Positions 8,814 to 16,474 are shown, numbered from the stretch's first letter. The stretch is DNA of 64,000 bases from Christiangramia fulva (GCF_003024155.1 NZ_CP028136.1:3410001-3474000), one strand, 5' to 3'. The notes: generated from the sequence alone by a model not told the origin. Program-made: numbers and translations.

Positions 8814-9845
8814 TTAAATTCCGATAGAGCTTGATTTAACTGCGGTATCCACTCCCCTTCTCAACCGGTTAAAAACTTTTAAAGCCAACTGGGCTTTATT
8901 GGTTGGGATGTTTGGCATCATAGGCATTCCGGTTTCTTTTAGCATTTTCATGGCAATTGCTTTTTCACTGCTTGGCAGTTTCATCAAATTTGAAAAATAA
9001 CTTCTAGGGTTTTTAATGAACTCTTTCCTGGCAGTATAGGTTTCCACAAAATTCCGTTGATATCCGAAGTTTTTATCGAATGTTTTTTCAGCTTTTCCAA
9101 AGAATTTATCACGATCAAAACCCCGTTTGACTGTTTTCCCATTCAACTCAACCTTCGATGCTTTGTATTTGCTACCGGGAGATAAGCTATACTTATTCGA
9201 AGCGTCCCTGCGGCTCACTATAATATGGATATGGCTTTGGTTCCCTTCTTTGGGCATTCCCTGTACAATTCGTTGACACTCTTGTTTATGGGGAGCTGCT
9301 TTTTCCAGTTTATTGATCTCCCGTTTCATCTGGGCAATATTCCCAGGTTGTTCTCCGCGTTCAACTTTTTGGATATCATTTTTTAGTTGAAGTATTTTGG
9401 TAGCAAAGGGCTGATTTTCCCGTACCTGTGTATCGGTGCCTTTAAAAAATCGTTGATGTTCAATTTTGGCGTAGTATTTTATATCATCAATATTGACCGG
9501 TCGGCCATTGAGTTCACGATTAAAAGAATCCACATAATCTTTCATCACTTCGCGAGTATATTTTTTTAGATCTTCGCTGTTGTTTTTCAACCTGTTCAAT
9601 TCATATTTTGAAGGGCTTATCGTAATGGAATAAAACCTGGGTTCCGTTTTTTCCAGTTTAGCGGTATTGGCATCAATTTCCCGAACTACTTCCTCTGCCG
9701 AAATTTGATCATTATACTGATTAAAAAAGTACTCCTTATCCTGCGGATCCAATCCTTGATTTTCCTTTTCCAGATAGTCCACAAAGTCGGCTGAACCCTG
9801 AGAATAATTCCCACCTAATTTTTGTGCTGTGATGGTGATATACAT
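8814..9845 (-). CDS. mobB: MobB-type relaxase (DUF5712 family)
   Basis: A 343-residue protein starting MYITITAQKLGG, typical of flavobacterial MobB/DUF5712 relaxases. These are often misnamed after an unrelated molybdopterin gene. The run SHIHIIVSRRD at about residues 206-216 supplies the HxH metal-binding pair of HUH relaxases, and YSITISPSKYE (about 72-82) is a further conserved strand. The relaxase nicks oriT and is transferred with the strand. It lies between the accessory mobilization gene and the coupling protein. Confidence 0.8.
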   Translation of the reverse strand: MYITITAQKLGGNYSQGSADFVDYLEKENQGLDPQDKEYFFNQYNDQISAEEVVREIDANTAKLEKTEPRFYSITISPSKYELNRLKNNSEDLKKYTREVMKDYVDSFNRELNGRPVNIDDIKYYAKIEHQRFFKGTDTQVRENQPFATKILQLKNDIQKVERGEQPGNIAQMKREINKLEKAAPHKQECQRIVQGMPKEGNQSHIHIIVSRRDASNKYSLSPGSKYKASKVELNGKTVKRGFDRDKFFGKAEKTFDKNFGYQRNFVETYTARKEFIKNPRSYFSNLMKLPSSEKAIAMKMLKETGMPMMPNIPTNKAQLALKVFNRLRRGVDTAVKSSSIGI

Positions 9846-9855
9846 CTTTAATAAT

Positions 9856-10245
9856 TTATGAGTCTTGTTGATTTCGTTCTTGATATTTGGGTTGCTTTTC
9901 TTCCGTATTTTTCTTCTCCAGGATCAGGGGTTGTTTTTTAGGTTCCGCTTCCTGAAACAAAGATTGCATCATGGCTACCGTTGGTTTGGTTTGTCCTTTC
10001 TCAATATCTTTTAAGATAGCGATAACTCCATTGATCCTTTTCTTGATCAGGTTTTCCAGGGTTTGCATTTTAGGGCCCATAGATTCCGTTGGAGAAATTC
10101 CATTATCCTCAAAAAACTCCAGCATCAACAGCAGGCTTATCGATTGAGATTTTGACATAGCACGGCTAAACCGTCTAAATTTTTTAGCTACAGAAGACTT
10201 GATCTTTAAAGTCTCAAATTGCTCTTTTTTATATTCTTCATCCAT
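9856..10245 (-). CDS. BfmA/BtgA-family mobilization accessory protein
   Basis: A 129-residue basic protein. The segment at about residues 12-50 (KIKSSVAKKFRRFSRAMSKS, then a hydrophobic helix and FFEDNGISP) matches the BfmA/BtgA family of small mobilization proteins that help the relaxase bind oriT. The C-terminal third is charged, Gln-rich and probably disordered. It is the first gene of the minus-strand mobilization operon, eleven bases ahead of the relaxase. Repeated AT-rich palindromes immediately upstream may be its operator. Confidence 0.75.
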   Translation of the reverse strand: MDEEYKKEQFETLKIKSSVAKKFRRFSRAMSKSQSISLLLMLEFFEDNGISPTESMGPKMQTLENLIKKRINGVIAILKDIEKGQTKPTVAMMQSLFQEAEPKKQPLILEKKNTEEKQPKYQERNQQDS

Positions 10246-10301
10246 TTTTTAGTAAAAAACTGACTATTTTTAAGGGGCTGCGGAAGGTTTTTAGTAAAAA
10301 A
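10246..10301. repeat. Paired palindromic repeat TTTTTAGTAAAAAA
   Basis: The 14-mer TTTTTAGTAAAAAA occurs at 10246-10259 and again at 10288-10301, 42 bases apart (four helical turns). Each copy is nearly self-complementary around the central G. They straddle the expected promoter of the mobilization operon, so they are candidate operator sites for a mobilization protein. Confidence 0.45.
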
Positions 10302-10422
10302 TGATTTCCGAATTCCCAGAATTTAAATAATTTAATTTTTAAACAACTGATATTCAGTTATTTAAAATTTAGGTGAAATATATAACGCGGCTTTGCCCGT
10401 TACCCTCTTGCTATTCCTTTTC

Positions 10423-10439
10423 GTCCCGCCAGGCGGGAC
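10423..10439. repeat. Perfect GC-rich palindrome in mobilization region
   Basis: GTCCCGCC-A-GGCGGGAC forms an 8-bp perfect stem with a one-base centre. It is flanked by T-rich sequence on the left and A-rich sequence on the right, so the stem extends partly. It is strikingly GC-rich for its surroundings and could be an oriT hairpin or a bidirectional terminator. Confidence 0.55.
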
Positions 10440-10754
10440 AAAAATCTCATACAAATTGGACCAATGTCCAGTTGCATTTTGAGGAATAAAATTCCATTAT
10501 GTAAAAAATTATGATCGGTAAGGATATCAGCGAAAGTCAAAAATTGGGATACCTTACATAAAATTATGTGCTGAAGTTCAGCTAATTAAATATACCATAT
10601 TTTTTTTCAAAAGGAAATTAATATGCTATAGAATGGTGAAAATTTTAATTTTATTATTCATTTATTTCCATACTTGGAAAATAAAAAGGAAGGTTTAGAT
10701 AACAGCAATTTTCCTTTTCTAAAATTTCAGACTACCGGTAACTAATAAAAATTT

Positions 10755-10781
10755 AAGGGGTAGAATAAAAAAATACCCCTA
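10755..10781 (-). terminator. Terminator after radC
   Basis: AGGGGTA (10756-10762) pairs with TACCCCT (10774-10780) around an AT loop, with T-rich sequence following on the minus strand. It lies about 40 bases beyond the radC stop and fits a factor-independent terminator. Confidence 0.5.
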
Positions 10782-10820
10782 AAGTTTTTAGAGGTATATT
10801 ATAAGGAATTAAAAAATATT

Positions 10821-11270
10821 TTACAGGATACCTTCATCCGCAAAGCTTACATAATCACCATCTGGTGTCAGTATTAAATGATCCAGGACTTTAATATCTA
10901 ACAGTTCCGCTGCTTTGGTAATTTTTTGTGTCAGGCGTTTATCTGCTACGCTCGGTTTCAAAGTTCCGGACGGATGATTATGTGCAAGGATCACGGAACA
11001 GCTAAGGCTCTTGAGAATAACCGCAAACAAGATGCGTAGATCTACCAAAGTACCTGTAATTCCACCGGTAGAAACTTCAAAAATGCCTTTCACTTTATTT
11101 GCGTTATTAAGCAGCATAACTTTAAAAGTTTCCTGCAGACCGATCTGATCTTTGTTCCAGGTATTATATAATAGTTCAGCAGCAGTAAGAGATGAACTTA
11201 TTTTAGGCGCCTGAGAGATTTTAAAATTCCCCTGATATTTTATCGATATTTCATTAACTTTCGTTTTCAT
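10821..11270 (-). CDS. radC: RadC-family JAB-domain protein
   Basis: A protein of about 149 residues consisting of the MPN+/JAMM domain typical of mobile-element RadC proteins. The motif HNHPSG followed by a downstream Asp (SGTLKPSVADKRL) gives the metal-binding set. The cellular role of RadC proteins is unsettled. The upstream in-frame ATG at 11321 lies inside the ssb terminator hairpin, so MKTKVNEI at 11270 is taken as the start. Small RadC genes commonly sit beside ssb in Bacteroidota conjugative elements. Confidence 0.82.
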   Translation of the reverse strand: MKTKVNEISIKYQGNFKISQAPKISSSLTAAELLYNTWNKDQIGLQETFKVMLLNNANKVKGIFEVSTGGITGTLVDLRILFAVILKSLSCSVILAHNHPSGTLKPSVADKRLTQKITKAAELLDIKVLDHLILTPDGDYVSFADEGIL

Positions 11271-11296
11271 TTTAATCTGATTTAAGGTTAAAATTG

Positions 11297-11337
11297 AAAA
11301 AGAGGGCGTTACCGTGAGCAAGTACCCGCCCTCTTTT
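11297..11337 (-). terminator. Terminator between ssb and radC
   Basis: An 11-bp perfect stem AAAAGAGGGCG (11297-11307) / CGCCCTCTTTT (11327-11337) encloses a 19-base loop. It begins seven bases after the ssb stop on the minus strand and ends in a T run, a textbook terminator shape. It argues that radC is transcribed separately, or only by read-through. Confidence 0.75.
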
Positions 11338-11343
11338 AATTAA

Positions 11344-11703
11344 CTACTGCTGGCTTTCTGCCTTAGCAGTTCCACCGCCTAACAGAAGAATTTCACTGGC
11401 TACCACTTCGGTAACATATCGCTTCTCTCCTTCTTTGGTCTCATAGGATCGAGTGGTCAATTTACCTTCAATGGCAATTTCTTTTCCGGTTCCTACATAA
11501 CTTTCTACGATTTCAGCGGTTTTCCCCCATGCGACAACATTGTGCCATTGGGTGTCCTGTACTTTTTCTCCTTTTGAATTTTTATAAAATTCATTGGTTG
11601 CAATTGAAAAGCTGGCTACTTTTTTGCCACTTTCAAGATTCCTGATTTCCGGGGTTTGACCCACATTTCCGATTAACTGAACTTTGTTTCTAAGCGTACT
11701 CAT
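11344..11703 (-). CDS. ssb: Single-stranded DNA-binding protein
   Basis: A 119-residue SSB with the OB fold. Characteristic runs are NKVQLIGNVGQTPEIR at the N-terminus, ATNEFYKNSKGEKVQDTQWHNVVAWGKTAE in the middle and KEIAIEGKLTTRSYE. It would coat single-stranded DNA during transfer or replication of the element. It lacks the long acidic-tipped tail of chromosomal SSB, ending soon after the OB fold in KAESQQ, as is common for element-borne copies. Confidence 0.92.
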   Translation of the reverse strand: MSTLRNKVQLIGNVGQTPEIRNLESGKKVASFSIATNEFYKNSKGEKVQDTQWHNVVAWGKTAEIVESYVGTGKEIAIEGKLTTRSYETKEGEKRYVTEVVASEILLLGGGTAKAESQQ

Positions 11704-11774
11704 AATTAAAAGATTTAAAAATTAATAATTGATTTACTTATTATATCCGGGGCGTTTTCCTGTTTTTGATTTTT

Positions 11775-12052
11775 TTTACTTCGCTTCCGGGTATGTTGTT
11801 TTGAAATGATTTCATGAGATTTTTATTTGATTTACTTCCTATAGAGCCGTGTGCTGTTACCTTTTTTGATGCTGATACATTTTCAAGAATTAGAATTAGG
11901 GAAGACTTATAAAAAGGAGTATGCGACTGGCTTATGCAGTCTGGACTAACTTCTAAATATTGGTATTTTGCATTACAAAAAAGGAAGGGACAGCAACGGC
12001 CGGGAAGGAAATGGAAATGCTGAAATTAAAAAACAACCGGAAGCGAAGTAAA
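11775..12052. repeat. 278-base imperfect palindrome with 16-bp perfect ends
   Basis: TTTACTTCGCTTCCGG (11775-11790) is exactly complementary to CCGGAAGCGAAGTAAA (12037-12052). Inside, the two halves remain alignable as imperfect complements through GCCGTGTGCTGTTACC versus the reverse of GGGACAGCAACGGC, and TTTTTTGATGC versus the reverse of GCATTACAAAAAA. This could be a MITE-like non-autonomous element, an ancient inverted duplication, or a long structured RNA. No clear target duplication flanks it. Confidence 0.6.
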
Positions 12053-12330
12053 TGAATAAATGGAATTCCTATTAAGCAGGCGTCCTTTATTACTTAGTTT
12101 ATAGAATAAGGCTATAGGGTTAGCACAATTTATTATTTATCGAATACATCAAGAGAAAATATGAAAAGGATTCTCAAGATATTCTTTAGAAAGCTCTTTA
12201 CCCAAAATGTAGCATTTAGCGAAATGAAGCGGTAATGTGCTGACTGCTATACAACTCATAGAATCATTGAAATTAATGGTCAGAATCTCTTAAATGTATA
12301 AAGCAGAATATTGTACTAAGTATTAATTAA

Positions 12331-12365
12331 GTATTTGCTTAAATACGTATTTTATTATACTTTTG
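12331..12365 (+). promoter_or_regulatory. Promoter and operator of arsR-merTP operon
   Basis: A TTTG at 12334-12337 lies 20 bases from TACTTTTG (12358-12365), a good Bacteroidota promoter 22 bases before the ATG. Between them lies a perfect 12-base palindrome AAATACGTATTT (12341-12352), and GTATTT/AAATAC (12331-12336/12341-12346) form another dyad. Such AT-rich dyads over the core promoter are typical ArsR/SmtB operators. Confidence 0.65.
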
Positions 12366-12387
12366 ATCTCTAAATAATAGATTAACC

Positions 12388-12753
12388 ATGGAAATTACCT
12401 GTACAAGAGCCCAAGCTGATCATCAACAACTTCTTAATTGTAAAAACATTTTGGAAAGAATGGATGATAATTTTCAGGATATGACCAAACTACTATCGAT
12501 TGCTGGTAGCGAGGTACGCTTAAAAATTTTATTCCTCTTGAACATGGAAGACGAATTATGCCCTTGTGATATTGCTGATATTTTAGAAATGAGTGTACCT
12601 GCAATATCCCAACACATCCGTAAAATTAAAGATGCAGGTTTTATCTCCTCAAGAAGAGATGGGCAAACGTTGTATTATTCATTAGTGAAGGATAAAACAG
12701 CTGTACTTGATGCTGTTTTCACTACTATCAAAATGGTAAAAAAAACTGCGTAA
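12388..12753 (+). CDS. ArsR/SmtB-family metal-responsive repressor
   Basis: A 121-residue winged-helix repressor. The recognition region DELCPCDIADILEMSVPAIS carries the ELCxCD metal site of the ArsR/CadC group, and Cys5 near the N-terminus could complete a thiophilic site as in CadC. The helix-turn-helix and wing follow (QHIRKIKDAGFISSRRDGQT). Binding of Hg, Cd, Pb or a similar ion would release it from the operator. It is first in an operon with merTP and the MerA-like gene. The context favours Hg, but the inducer is not determined by sequence. Confidence 0.88.
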   Translation: MEITCTRAQADHQQLLNCKNILERMDDNFQDMTKLLSIAGSEVRLKILFLLNMEDELCPCDIADILEMSVPAISQHIRKIKDAGFISSRRDGQTLYYSLVKDKTAVLDAVFTTIKMVKKTA

Positions 12754-12754
12754 A

Positions 12755-13378
12755 ATGAAATCTTCCAATAAGTCAAATAGCACAGCTTTTGTTAGCTTAC
12801 TTACTGCAGTAACTGCTTCCGTATGTTGTATTACTCCCCTCCTGGCAATTTTAGCAGGTAGTAGTGGACTTGTAACCACATTTTCCTGGATAGAACCTTT
12901 TCGTCCGTATTTGATGGGTCTTACTATAGGAATTCTTGGTTTCGCCTGGTATTTAAAATTAAAACCTAAAACACAAGAAGAAATAGATTGTGCCTGTGAC
13001 GAGGAAGCAAAACCCTCTTTTTGGCAGTCCAAAAATTTTCTATTTATAATTACAGTATTTACGGGATTGATGCTGGCTTTCCCTTATTATTCCAATATAT
13101 TTTATGCACAGCCCAGCAAGGATATAGTGTATGTTTCTCAATCAAACATAATAAAGCACACCTTTGAAGTTCAGGGAATGACCTGCGCAGGATGTGAAGC
13201 CCACGTAGAAAACGAGGTAAGTAAACTGGATGGTATTTTATCTGTAAAAGCGAGTTACGAAAATGCCAATACCGTGGTGGAATATGATAAAACTAAAGTC
13301 GATTTGGCCGCAATCCGAGAAGCAATAAATAAAACTGGTTATAAGGTAATAGCTACTGAAAATAAAATAGAGAAGTAG
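12755..13378 (+). CDS. merTP: MerT-MerP fusion, mercuric transport protein
   Basis: A 207-residue fusion protein. The N-terminal part is MerT-like: a first membrane helix with vicinal cysteines (SVCCITPLLAILAG), a second helix near residues 47-68, a cytoplasmic loop containing CAC, and a third helix near 90-108. A C-terminal HMA domain starts at about residue 132 with GMTCAGCEAHVE, the MerP-type metal-binding CxxC. It would capture Hg(II) and pass it to the cytoplasm for reduction. It starts two bases after arsR, abuts the reductase gene, and is the best evidence that this operon handles mercury. Confidence 0.88.
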   Translation: MKSSNKSNSTAFVSLLTAVTASVCCITPLLAILAGSSGLVTTFSWIEPFRPYLMGLTIGILGFAWYLKLKPKTQEEIDCACDEEAKPSFWQSKNFLFIITVFTGLMLAFPYYSNIFYAQPSKDIVYVSQSNIIKHTFEVQGMTCAGCEAHVENEVSKLDGILSVKASYENANTVVEYDKTKVDLAAIREAINKTGYKVIATENKIEK

Positions 13379-14725
13379 ATGAAAAAATATGATGTATTTG
13401 TAATAGGTTCCGGTATGTCCGGTATGACCGCTGCCAATAAATGTGCCTCCAAAGGCCTTAAGGTGGGCATTACCGATGAACTTCCCTACGGTGGAACCTG
13501 TGCCCTAAGAGGCTGTGATCCTAAAAAGGTGATCATAGGAGCAACAGAAGTACGTGATTTTGCCCAAAGGCTTAAAGGAAATGGAATAGATAATGTTCCT
13601 GAAGTCAATTGGGAAGATATTATGGCTTTTAAGCAATCTTTTGTGGATGCAATGCCTCCTAAAATTGAAAAAGGATATAAGAATAAGAATATAGACACTT
13701 ATCACACTTCAGCTAAATTTGTATCTGATAACACCTTGCAGGTAGGAGATGAAGTTATTGAATCCGATAAATTTGTGATCGCAACAGGAGCAAAACCACG
13801 GGCACTGGATTTTGAGGGTGGAAATTTGGCACTTTCAAGTACAGATTTCCTTAACCTGAAAAAACTACCTGAATCACTGTTATTTATTGGAGGTGGCTAC
13901 ATTACCTTTGAATTTGCCCATATCGCTGCGCGGGCCGGTGCCGAGGTAACCATATTACATCGTGGTGAATATCCATTGGAAAATTTTGACCGTGACATTG
14001 TAAAACATCTTGTGGATGCAACGCGAAACCTTGGAATTGAACTTATTCTTGAAACCGAAGTTTCTAAAATTGAAAAGAAAGAAGACCATTATGTAGTAAC
14101 AGGAAAATCAAATGGAAGAGAGGTAACTTTTAAGACAGCATCTGTCTTTAACTCAGCCGGTCGTCCTCCTGCCATATTTGATTTGGGTCTGGAAAATGCA
14201 GGCATCGTTTTTTCAAAAAAAGGAATCACGGTCAACGAATACCTCCAAAGCAGCTCTAACGCCAATATATATGCAGCGGGAGATTCGGCAGATTCAAGTG
14301 GTCTACCTCTTACACCTGTTGCGGTGATGGAAGGGCATGTTGTGGCATCAAATATCATCAAAGGGAACAAGAAAAAAGTCAGTTATCCACCAATGCCTTC
14401 TGTAGTTTTTACTTTGCCTACCCTGGCATCAGTAGGATTGACCGAAGCGGAAGCCAGATCACAAGAAATTAATTATCAGGTCAATTATAACAGTGTGGAA
14501 AACTGGTTCAATGCAAAACGGCTGAATGTTAAGGAATATGCTTATAAAACGATTATTGATAAAGAAAATCAGACTATTCTTGGCGCACATTTAATAGGTC
14601 CGAACGCTGAAGAAACCATCAATTTTTTCGCATTGGCGATAAAGACGAAAATAAAAATCAATGAGTTAAGGACAATGATATTTACGTATCCCACTCTTTC
14701 CTCGGATATCCCTCATATGCTCTAA
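13379..14725 (+). CDS. MerA-like FAD-dependent disulfide oxidoreductase
   Basis: A 448-residue pyridine nucleotide-disulfide oxidoreductase. It has the FAD site VIGSGMSGMTAA, redox cysteines 41 and 46 in GGTCALRGCDPKK, an NAD(P) site FIGGGYITFEFAH and the second FAD motif YAAGDSA. The place after merTP suggests mercuric reductase. However, there is no N-terminal HMA domain, no C-terminal vicinal Cys pair, and the usual C-terminal HPT dimer motif reads YPTLSSD. It may therefore reduce another substrate, or take Hg(II) by a different route. Family membership is certain, substrate is not. Confidence 0.8.
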   Translation: MKKYDVFVIGSGMSGMTAANKCASKGLKVGITDELPYGGTCALRGCDPKKVIIGATEVRDFAQRLKGNGIDNVPEVNWEDIMAFKQSFVDAMPPKIEKGYKNKNIDTYHTSAKFVSDNTLQVGDEVIESDKFVIATGAKPRALDFEGGNLALSSTDFLNLKKLPESLLFIGGGYITFEFAHIAARAGAEVTILHRGEYPLENFDRDIVKHLVDATRNLGIELILETEVSKIEKKEDHYVVTGKSNGREVTFKTASVFNSAGRPPAIFDLGLENAGIVFSKKGITVNEYLQSSSNANIYAAGDSADSSGLPLTPVAVMEGHVVASNIIKGNKKKVSYPPMPSVVFTLPTLASVGLTEAEARSQEINYQVNYNSVENWFNAKRLNVKEYAYKTIIDKENQTILGAHLIGPNAEETINFFALAIKTKIKINELRTMIFTYPTLSSDIPHML

Positions 14726-14739
14726 GCAAAAAGTAGATT

Positions 14740-14946
14740 ATGAAAATACAGCTAATATCTGCCATTACGTGTCCTGATTGCGGACATACAAAAGATGAAG
14801 AAATGCCCACAACCGCCTGTCAGTTTTTTTACCAATGTAAAAATTGCAGTCAATTATTGAAACCAAAGGAAGGTGATTGCTGCGTTTATTGCTCTTATGG
14901 TACTGTTGCCTGCCCACCTATACAGGAAGGCACAAATTGCTGCTAA
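14740..14946 (+). CDS. GDCCVxC-type small Cys-rich protein
   Basis: A 68-residue cytosolic protein with eleven cysteines. It has a CPDC pair near residue 11, CKNC near 34, the signature GDCCVYCSYGT near 46-56, and CC at the C-terminus. This matches the GDCCVxC domain family, often found beside mercury genes and including selenoproteins in some bacteria. A metallochaperone or thiol buffer for soft metals is the likely role, by inference. It follows the reductase gene by 14 bases and precedes the separately promoted CsoR-type gene. Confidence 0.75.
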   Translation: MKIQLISAITCPDCGHTKDEEMPTTACQFFYQCKNCSQLLKPKEGDCCVYCSYGTVACPPIQEGTNCC

Positions 14947-14961
14947 AAATTTAAAATACTT

Positions 14962-14994
14962 TTGGAGACCTCCCCCACTCCAGATGTATCTTGT
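14962..14994 (+). promoter_or_regulatory. C-tract promoter, copy A (csoR-like gene)
   Basis: TTG (14962-14964), then GAGACCTCCCCCACTCCAG, with TATCTTGT (14987-14994) exactly 22 bases after the TTG. It is one of four promoters in this window with the same spacing and an ACCnCCCCC-like tract in the spacer. Here it precedes the CsoR-family gene itself, as expected for autoregulation. The -7 element is the weakest of the four. Confidence 0.6.
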
Positions 14995-15007
14995 TGAAAA
15001 TTAAAAT

Positions 15008-15370
15008 ATGATACCACGAGATTTAAGTAAGGATATAAAAACCCGTTTGCAGAGCATCAGCGGCCAGCTTAACGGACTTATAAAAATGCTGGACGAGGAT
15101 AAAGATCCTGAAAAAATCCTGATCCAGTTCAAAGCAGCGCAAAAAGGGCTGGATAAAGCTCATTTCCTCCTTTTAGATGAAGTGTACAGAAAAGCTCTGG
15201 CCATAAAAATTTCTGAAACTGCCGAAGCCTGCCCGGGAGATTGCGGAAATGAGGATCGCATTGAATTTATACGAAAACAATTCCCGGATTTAGAACTGGA
15301 TACTCTCACCGCCAGAATGAAAGAAATTGATGATTTGAGAGCACGTATTAATGAAAATTCAAATACGTAG
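15008..15370 (+). CDS. CsoR/RcnR-family (DUF156) metal-sensing repressor, atypical ligands
   Basis: A 120-residue all-helical repressor. The core RLQSISGQLNGLIKMLDEDK and the following helices match the CsoR/RcnR fold, which has no classical HTH and binds G/C-tract operators. The Cys-His-Cys Cu(I) ligands of CsoR are replaced (positions equivalent to Pro34, Val59 and Ala63), while CPGDC at residues 75-79 is new. It may therefore sense a different thiophilic ion through the C-terminal cysteines. The gene sits behind one of four matching C-tract promoters and is the natural candidate for their regulator. Confidence 0.78.
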   Translation: MIPRDLSKDIKTRLQSISGQLNGLIKMLDEDKDPEKILIQFKAAQKGLDKAHFLLLDEVYRKALAIKISETAEACPGDCGNEDRIEFIRKQFPDLELDTLTARMKEIDDLRARINENSNT

Positions 15371-15575
15371 ATTCTTACATCGAGCGCATCTTTGAAAGGT
15401 AAATGAGGTTAAAATTTTACAAATAATATAAAACCGCCTTCCTTTTTAGCTAACTTAGGATATATGGCATTTAGTAAATTATAGACTCTAAGAAACTAAT
15501 AAATAGAGTTGCAGAAAAATGTTTAAACTGAGGCTTTTGTTGCTCAAAAATTAAATCACAAGAAATTTTGAAAAT

Positions 15576-16363
15576 ATGAATTTTGAAACAAAAAAATCCT
15601 TATCACAGGAGGTTCAAGCGGAATAGGTAAAGCCATAATCTCACAATTTTATAAAAAAGGGGCGAAAGAAATAGCCGTAGTTGGCAGGGATTTAAAGAAG
15701 ATGGAGGATTTAAAATCGCAATTTCCCGAAGCAAATTTTCTTTTTATAAAAGCAGATGTTTCCAGGCTTAAAGATATTAAAGAGATCACCAAATTTTTAA
15801 TTAAAGAGTGGAAATCTATGGACATTCTTATTAACTCTGCAGGGGTTGTAAGTGCAGGTGCCCTGGAAAAAATAAGCGATGATGATATTATAGCCCAACA
15901 AAATATAAATACTACCGGTCTTATTTTACTCACTAAGCATTCATTGCCCTACCTTAAAAAAAGTAAACAGGCTGCAATAATCAACATTTCTTCTGGTTTA
16001 GGATTAATAGGCATGCCTTTTTATGCGCCTTATGCTGCAAGTAAGGCGGCAGTAAGGCAATTTTCGGAATCTCTTCGCCGTGAATTGGAACCGTTTCCCA
16101 TACACGTTATGACCGTCTATCCCACGGCAACCGATACTCCTATGATGGAAACCGCTTCTTCCAAAGATATGGACAGTCCCCAGCTTGTTGCTTCAAAAAC
16201 CATTGCAGGTCTGGAGAAACAGGAAATCAACGTAATAATGGGCGGCGAACAACGCGTTAAGGACAGTAAACAAAATTTTGAAGATCCAGAAGGATTTGAC
16301 GAAAAGGTAAAGTCTATGTATGATTCCATGGAAAAACGTGCTTCCAACCACAGGTCTATGTAA
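15576..16363 (+). pseudogene. SDR-family oxidoreductase, frameshifted at residue 7
   Basis: This is a short-chain dehydrogenase/reductase. The Rossmann motif TGGSSGIG is encoded at about 15605-15628, NSAGVV near 15834, and the catalytic YxxxK (YAASK) near 16030. The only plausible ATG (15576, MNFETKK) is one base out of frame with the rest. An A7 tract at 15590-15596 would restore MNFETKKILITGG if it had eight A. There is no in-frame start between the TGA at 15584 and the Rossmann motif. It is either a pseudogene, a slippage-dependent gene or a sequencing error. Confidence 0.75.
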
Positions 16364-16420
16364 GATTTCATTTTTAAAGGCGAATCGTTTATAAATTTTA
16401 GAAACTGAATTTTTAATTTT

Positions 16421-16461
16421 AACACAGCGAGCGCAGCAGGTTTTGCTGCGCTCGCTGTGTT
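16421..16461. repeat. 18-bp perfect hairpin
   Basis: The arm AACACAGCGAGCGCAGCA (16421-16438) is exactly complementary to 16444-16461, with a five-base loop. It is GC-rich in AT-rich surroundings, and neither side carries a T run. It may terminate transcription of the SDR gene, or be a REP-like palindrome. Confidence 0.65.
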
Positions 16462-16474
16462 AATCCGAAAATGA

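Larger units (their letters stand above)
10246..10820. other. Non-coding mobilization region, putative oriT
   Basis: These 575 bases between the mob operon and radC have no convincing ORF. They contain the paired AT palindromes, a GC-rich 17-base palindrome (10423-10439), a small dyad TGGAC-CAAT-GTCCA, and an inverted repeat TTATGTAA (10497-10504) / TTACATAA (10554-10561). Position next to the relaxase genes and density of dyads fit an oriT, but no nick-site homology could be recognised by eye. Confidence 0.4.
11704..12387. other. 684-base intergenic region with large imperfect palindrome
   Basis: There is no convincing gene between ssb and the ArsR regulator. The first half is occupied by the large inverted repeat listed separately (11775-12052). 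The stretch 12053-12330 shows only short frames, the longest about 24 codons from an ATG near 12160. The last 60 bases hold the arsR promoter. Confidence 0.6.

Noticed and set aside
11271..11321. Upstream start of radC adding 17 residues
   Set aside because: It lies inside the ssb terminator hairpin; the start at 11270 is better placed and begins the conserved part.
12160..12234. 24-codon frame starting MKRILKIFFRKL
   Set aside because: It is too short and has no ribosome-binding context, homology or neighbour relation to support it.
13379..14725. Classical mercuric reductase MerA
   Set aside because: The C-terminal vicinal cysteines and the N-terminal HMA domain are missing, so only MerA-like is claimed.
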